This document shows, in pieces, positions 61,732-64,000 of a DNA stretch of 64,000 nucleotides. Origin of the DNA: Pseudobacteroides sp. (GTDB taxonomy: Bacteria; Bacillota; Clostridia; Acetivibrionales; DSM-2933); assembly GCF_036567765.1 (NCBI RefSeq), contig NZ_DATCTU010000081.1:62001-126000 (forward strand), given 5' to 3'. The translations under genes and the position numbers were made by a program. The notes under the pieces are model-generated. The model was given only the letters and a program-made list of their open reading frames with translations, had not been told where the DNA came from and ran no database searches. Each line of letters begins with the position of its first letter. Position 1 is the stretch's first letter.

Positions 61732-62751
61732 TCAATCTGAAGTTCTTTCTAAAAACAGCATCATTCCGATATAAAACATAAGAGCTATTAAAAATCCAAG
61801 CTTAACACCGATTCCATAGGGGCTTGAATAGAATTCTACGGACTTTTCCCCCAAGGCCTTATAATTAAAGCGTTCTACAAACCATATGGCAGGAAGAAGA
61901 AAAACGCTTAAAAAAACATATGTCCTGGTGGATGCACTTAGGTCCTTTTGATTTGCAATATCTATAAGTATCTCTTCGGTAGTGCTTTCTATCTGCTCTT
62001 TTATTACTTTATTGCCACCCTTATAGTGTGCCTGTTTGATAAGATTTAATAACAGTGAAACATATTCGTTCCTGTATGCCCTGTCTATCATCCTGAAGGT
62101 ATTATTGATATCATACATATCATTCTTTTTTAAAACATCGTAAATCTTTATCATTTCACGCTTGACAGCTTTATCAAAATCGTTTAGCGAAACGTTAATA
62201 GCCTTTAATATGTTGCCATGGGTTATGTATCTGCTATTTATAATTTTAAATGTCTCAGGCAGCTGATTATTAAACCTTGATCTGGCAATCATTGTAAAAA
62301 TATAAAACAGCAATATTGCAAATATAACAGCCATAAAAATATAGAAAAGGAGAATATACCATATAACCGACACTAATGGAATGAATATTATAATGCTTAA
62401 GGCTGCAAGCCCTAAAAACGCAAAGCAGGTCATGGTGGCAAATTCAAGGTTTCTCTCATACGAATAGTTGTTGAACATGCCTATTTTAAAAGCAATATTT
62501 TCAGCCAAGCTAAGAAAATACCTGTTCTTTTTCAGCTTTTTTGTAATTTCACGAAGTGCATAGCGTTTGTCCTTATTGACACTGTAAAACTGCTTGATTT
62601 TGTATGCATTCAGCATTTGAATTATCAGCCTTATCAACAGGACTATAGCTGTTATAGTAAGCAAAACACATACAGCAGTAAATAAATCCATTTGAACTAT
62701 ATATGCTGATATCCTTTTCCAGCCTTCAATTATTCTTGAAATTATGGACAT
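61732..62751 (-). CDS. TadB-like membrane platform protein
   Basis: 339 residues. An N-terminal helix (about 24-45), further helices at about 105-150, a cytoplasmic T2SS-F domain (about 165-280), and two C-terminal helices are visible. This is the layout of TadB. GGTGAGGG precedes the start. It is 74 bases after the ATPase gene. Confidence 0.82.
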   Translation of the reverse strand: MSIISRIIEGWKRISAYIVQMDLFTAVCVLLTITAIVLLIRLIIQMLNAYKIKQFYSVNKDKRYALREITKKLKKNRYFLSLAENIAFKIGMFNNYSYERNLEFATMTCFAFLGLAALSIIIFIPLVSVIWYILLFYIFMAVIFAILLFYIFTMIARSRFNNQLPETFKIINSRYITHGNILKAINVSLNDFDKAVKREMIKIYDVLKKNDMYDINNTFRMIDRAYRNEYVSLLLNLIKQAHYKGGNKVIKEQIESTTEEILIDIANQKDLSASTRTYVFLSVFLLPAIWFVERFNYKALGEKSVEFYSSPYGIGVKLGFLIALMFYIGMMLFLERTSD

Positions 62752-62773
62752 AATCCCTCACCTACTTTTTATG

Positions 62774-62832
62774 TTAAGGCATGATTAAATATTGCTTACA
62801 TTTTTTGAGTGTGTTTTGACAAGTTTTATTGT
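62774..62832. repeat. Dispersed repeat, copy 2 (partial)
   Basis: About 57 bases similar to the terminator repeat at 20771-20826, with the shared start TTAAGGYATGATTAAA and the later TTTTGAG and TTGAC segments. It overlaps the end of the CpaF-type gene and lacks the second outer arm. Confidence 0.55.
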
Positions 62833-64000
62833 CCATCTTTGCATCTTGAAAAGTAATTCATGAATTCATTAATCTCCTCTTCACTTACATACCTGCCTAT
62901 TTTTGAGAAATAATCTTTTGAAGGAGGATTTAATGCAATCCAATCGTTCTTATTCCTGTCGTACTGAATTATTACATTGTACCTGTAGCTCTTCCTGTAT
63001 ATATACTTCAGTACGGCATATTGTGCCATCTTTGCTAGGTTGTACAAAAGATCCTTAAATCTGCCCTCCACAACTGGGGAAATAAATGTCTCCTGCTCAA
63101 CATACTCTATTTCTACAATACTATCAACTATAATCCGTCCGTTTTCAAGCTTCGCAAGGTGCACTACCAGATCAAGACCTCTTGCAATATCGGCCTCTGC
63201 CACATCGCTGTTGTTGTACATCTCAGTTCGCATCATGAGGTTTCTAAGGTTTGTAACCACCTCAAAGGGGGTCTTTGAGTGAAGAGTAGCTCCGACACCT
63301 GCATTAAGCCTCAAGCTAGAGTTCACAAGCTCTGCTACCTCCGCCGGTTTTGTTATCTCACCTACGTATATTACATCCCTGGCCATTTTCAGCATTATTT
63401 CAAAGAGCTGGGCAATAGTTCTGTCGGGGTTTTCAATAAGGGTCAGGACATTCTTCCATGGATACTTTTTCCTAGCCTGAAGCTCATTCTGGGTATCAAG
63501 TATTCCGATCCCCCACATATCAGGTATCTTTTCCATCATAGCCAATAGGAATGTAGATTTTCCAACACCCATATCAGAGCCTGTCACAAAATGAGAACCC
63601 CTGCCCTTTTGGTTCATGGAAAGGAATCTGAACACAAGCTCATTTATGGTGTTGTATGAGTCCCTCATTTCCTCCAAAGTAATTTTTGAAAGATTGAATA
63701 TTCTTTCGTTGTAATAAAGGTCGCCTTCTGCTGTAGCGTTAAATCCGGCTACAGTAATACGGCTGCTGTTATCCTTTGATGTAACGAGGGTGGGATTGCT
63801 CTTATCATAGTTTAGTACTGCATTTCTCGTTGTCTTCTTTTGAATGTTTAGAATGACGTTTTCATCTTCAAACCTCAAAAACTCCAAATGCAGCTTGTTC
63901 CCCTTATAAACTATATAAACATAATCCTTGTCTATTATGCCTATTTCACTGATTTTATGATGCTGCAGCGAATCAATTACATCCTGCCCGTAAACATCTG
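62826..64000 (-). CDS. CpaF/TadA-type secretion ATPase, N-terminus beyond window edge
   Basis: 391 residues are visible; the frame stays open to the right edge, so the start is outside. Walker A is GSDMGVGKST, followed by GILDTQNE, the Walker B region RDVIYVGEI, and LGAGVGATLHSKT-like GVGATLHSKTP. The domain is of the VirB11/CpaF group, hexameric ATPases of Tad and related pilus systems. It is followed by TadB- and TadC-like genes. A TTG at 63887 is not taken as the start because the coding frame extends upstream with similar composition. Confidence 0.85.
   Translation of the reverse strand, partial: DVYGQDVIDSLQHHKISEIGIIDKDYVYIVYKGNKLHLEFLRFEDENVILNIQKKTTRNAVLNYDKSNPTLVTSKDNSSRITVAGFNATAEGDLYYNERIFNLSKITLEEMRDSYNTINELVFRFLSMNQKGRGSHFVTGSDMGVGKSTFLLAMMEKIPDMWGIGILDTQNELQARKKYPWKNVLTLIENPDRTIAQLFEIMLKMARDVIYVGEITKPAEVAELVNSSLRLNAGVGATLHSKTPFEVVTNLRNLMMRTEMYNNSDVAEADIARGLDLVVHLAKLENGRIIVDSIVEIEYVEQETFISPVVEGRFKDLLYNLAKMAQYAVLKYIYRKSYRYNVIIQYDRNKNDWIALNPPSKDYFSKIGRYVSEEEINEFMNYFSRCKDGQ

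Overview
The window comes from a low-GC, endospore-forming, cellulolytic clostridium of the Acetivibrio/Ruminiclostridium/Pseudobacteroides type. The evidence is spoIIIA genes, a spore-coat transglutaminase, a CotH-type protein, a GH9 cellulase carrying an X-module and a type II-like dockerin, a giant SLH-anchored surface protein and AT-rich intergenic DNA with strong AGGAGG-type ribosome binding sites. An enzyme with an X-dockerin of this kind recalls the inverted cohesin/dockerin usage described for Pseudobacteroides cellulosolvens. The species is an inference. No tRNA, rRNA, insertion sequence or CRISPR array was seen.

Layout. 1-2509: a CotH-kinase-like secreted protein cut by the left edge. 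2.9-9.0 kb, minus: TrpB2-type tryptophan synthase beta, pabB and pabA (p-aminobenzoate synthesis), and a carboxynorspermidine dehydrogenase/decarboxylase pair (polyamines). 9.3-11.1 kb, plus: an unknown gene followed by tgl. 11.2-12.0 kb: a Cof-type HAD phosphatase. 12.2-16.6 kb, plus: the GH9 cellulase, an aminoglycoside nucleotidyltransferase-like gene behind a leader that looks like an attenuator, and a decayed SGNH hydrolase. 16.5-24.5 kb, minus: a conserved housekeeping and sporulation block (TIM-barrel protein, aroQ, pepP, efp, zinc-ribbon protein, spoIIIAA-AD) that ends in a radical-SAM gene instead of spoIIIAE.

24.6-37.1 kb, minus: a complete type IV pilus locus, pilB-pilT-pilC-pilin-pilD-pilM-pseudopilin-pilN-pilO-pseudopilin-PilX-like, bounded by a promoter with two leader hairpins and by a terminator. 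37.3-38.9 kb: aroE and a YqeG phosphatase. 39.2 kb: ilvE. 40.4 kb: a c-di-GMP-binding PilZ protein. 41.3-42.8 kb: a hydrolase pseudogene with three separate lesions.

43.0-56.4 kb, minus: one 13.4-kb gene for a 4469-residue surface protein with about 34 degenerate repeats of about 109 residues, about five Ig-like domains, a Pro-Thr linker and three SLH domains. 56.9 kb: a lipoprotein metallophosphatase with a changed catalytic motif. 58.1-64.0 kb, minus: a Tad-like secretion cluster (CpaF-type ATPase, TadB, TadC and four small membrane proteins) running off the right edge.

How the genes work together: the window is rich in envelope and surface functions, with a retractable type IV pilus, a Tad-like system, a possible PilZ input, a giant S-layer-type protein and cellulosomal enzymes. 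Between these lie short biosynthetic operons. Pseudogenes and small structured repeats mark the less constrained stretches.
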